NCBI GenBank assembly: GCA_021826765.1
Contig: JAKAYK010000024.1
Location: forward strand, 1 to 5,885
Source of the DNA: Thermoplasmata archaeon
Lineage (GTDB): Archaea; Thermoplasmatota; Thermoplasmata; Thermoplasmatales; Thermoplasmataceae
Length of the DNA stretch: 5,885 nt
Direction: 5' to 3'
How positions within the stretch are numbered: the stretch's first letter is position 1; every line of letters starts with the position of its first letter. The notes beneath the pieces are model-generated. The model ran no database searches, was not told where the DNA came from, and saw only the letters and a list, made by a program, of their open reading frames with translations. Both the position numbers and the translations under genes were made by a program. Shown here piece after piece: positions 4,679 to 5,885 of the stretch.

Positions 4679-5864
4679 TTCTCTCGACAGAGGTGTGTTG
4701 AAAACCCTTACGAAATTGTCTGCAATTCAGTTTCTCAGAATGAGCGGGGTATTTTTTATAATTCCTGTCCTTGCAGTTTATTCTGAAAGATTCACGGATT
4801 CAGGAATTCTAATTGGGCTTTCCCTCGGCGCTTATGAAATATCCATGGCTCTCATGCAGATACCTTCAGGCAGGCTGTCTGATAAATTTGGAAGAATTCC
4901 TGTGATACTTTTCGGCCTTTTGCTCTTCATCGTTGGAAACTCACTCAGTTATCTTTCCTCCTATTTCAATGGCATTGAAGGAATATATATTCTGATAATT
5001 TCCCGGTTTATTGCAGGAACTGGCGCAATCAGCACGCCATTGACATCTCTCTCCCAGGAAATTGTACCGGATAACAGGAAGAATACAGCCATGGCCATAA
5101 TGGGTGTTGGAATTGGATTATCCTTTCTCCTGGGTACTGCATTCTCACCAATCATATCTTCCCTCATACAGATCCAGAACATGTTTCTGATTTCAATCTT
5201 TCTTGGAATAGCAGCCTTTGTGTCTATGCTCAATGTGAGGGAATACGGGAATGGCAAGATAGCAGAAAAATTGAAACTGGATAAGCATGTGTTACGTGTT
5301 TCAATGGGGGCCTTTCTGTTTTCTGTTGCTGGATTCATCATAATTTACTCCAACCAGGTTTATTTCACTTTCAGGTTCGGACTCTTCAATTATGGTGTCA
5401 TTCTATTCATCTCAGTTCTTATTTCAGGGGCCATTTCAATTTACATCAGTGAGGCATATGCACGCAGGAAAAATATAAGGTTAATTCCATTTGCGTCTTT
5501 TCTTATGATAGGAGGCATCGTAATACTTTTCGCAGGTTTTCTTGAATATATTTCATTCCCTGTGATTTCAGTTTTCCTCATATGTTATTATACGGGATTT
5601 TCACTTTATGAAATAAGTGCAGTTCCTGCCATAACAGGAAAAATCAGGAGAGAAAATTATGGTTCCAGCATTGGTATATTTTATTCAATGCAGTTTATAG
5701 GTAATGGAATTGGTGCGTTGATTGGTGGTTCTCTGGCAGGAGTTGGCAATATGCCAGAAGATTATGCTCTGCCATTCATTATTGCTCTTGTACTTTCTAT
5801 AATCAGTACTTTGATTTTATGGCCCCTTTCCAAAACTGGAAACGATTCCTATAACCCTGGATGA
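4665..5864 (+). CDS. Major facilitator superfamily transporter, DHA1/YajR-like
   Basis: The 399-residue hydrophobic protein shows about 12 membrane helices in two halves separated by a polar loop (about 190-208, with NVREYGNGKIAEKLKLDK). The signature loop between helices 2 and 3 is present as GRLSDKFGRIPV (69-80), including D73, G76 and R77. Helix 4 carries SRFIAGTGA (113-121) and helix 5 GVGIGLSFLLG (147-157), a form of the antiporter-type motif. The N-terminal LRMSGVFFIIPVLAVY (24-39) resembles the start of YajR-like proton-driven drug/H+ antiporters (LRM-x-G-x-F...PV), but the cytosolic C-terminal YAM domain of YajR is missing. It should sit in the cytoplasmic membrane and export or import a small molecule; the substrate cannot be inferred. 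The ATG lies within the end of the GAF gene in another frame, so the two are translationally coupled. A GTG at 4695 preceded by GAGGT is an alternative start. Confidence 0.88.
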   Translation: MLKADSLDRGVLKTLTKLSAIQFLRMSGVFFIIPVLAVYSERFTDSGILIGLSLGAYEISMALMQIPSGRLSDKFGRIPVILFGLLLFIVGNSLSYLSSYFNGIEGIYILIISRFIAGTGAISTPLTSLSQEIVPDNRKNTAMAIMGVGIGLSFLLGTAFSPIISSLIQIQNMFLISIFLGIAAFVSMLNVREYGNGKIAEKLKLDKHVLRVSMGAFLFSVAGFIIIYSNQVYFTFRFGLFNYGVILFISVLISGAISIYISEAYARRKNIRLIPFASFLMIGGIVILFAGFLEYISFPVISVFLICYYTGFSLYEISAVPAITGKIRRENYGSSIGIFYSMQFIGNGIGALIGGSLAGVGNMPEDYALPFIIALVLSIISTLILWPLSKTGNDSYNPG

Positions 5865-5885
5865 TATTGTACTGGAACCTATTGA
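5865..5885. other. Short non-coding tail at the window edge
   Basis: These 21 bases follow the transporter stop codon. No start codon, hairpin or T-run is visible, and the sequence is too short to say what follows. Confidence 0.5.

Noticed and set aside
4961..5341. Minus-strand open frame of 126 codons within the transporter gene
   Set aside because: It lies antisense to membrane-helix coding sequence; its composition reflects the complement of hydrophobic codons.

Overview
The window looks archaeal, most likely from a Thermoplasmatales-type acidophile or relative. It is moderately AT-rich, arginine is mostly AGA/AGG and isoleucine often ATA. Several starts have no convincing Shine-Dalgarno site but a TATA-like box about 24 nt upstream, as expected for leaderless archaeal transcripts. 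The lineage is inferred from gene content and style; no marker gene is present.

Layout. (1) Positions 1-282, minus strand: the N-terminal 94 codons of an SCP-2-like small protein that runs off the left edge. (2) 283-382: a divergent promoter region. (3) 383-2865, plus strand: a two-gene operon with a 4-base ATGA overlap. It encodes an NAD-dependent D-2-hydroxyacid dehydrogenase and a ThDP-dependent decarboxylase of the benzoylformate decarboxylase type. Together they could interconvert a 2-hydroxyacid and its 2-oxoacid and then decarboxylate the oxoacid to an aldehyde; the substrate is unknown. (4) About 2909-4204: a tnpB-only IS200/IS605-family element (IS1341-like) with an intact RuvC nuclease and a matching hairpin near each end. 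(5) 4211-5864: a GAF-domain protein resembling free methionine-(R)-sulfoxide reductase, overlapping by 14 bases a 12-helix MFS transporter.

The most interesting observation concerns the mobile element. Its left end reads TTAC, 15 nt, AAAG, hairpin; its right end reads hairpin, 6 nt, TCAG. This matches the way IS608-type single-strand transposons mark their ends. Removing 2909-4204 in silico joins a strong TATA box (2886-2895) to the GAF start codon at the 24-nt spacing seen at other promoters here. The element therefore seems to have inserted between the TATA box and the start codon of a leaderless gene. It now probably uses that promoter for tnpB, and its omega-RNA guide would correspond to the GAF translation start. 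This is an inference from sequence geometry and can be tested by finding an empty site.

I saw no tRNA, rRNA or CRISPR array.
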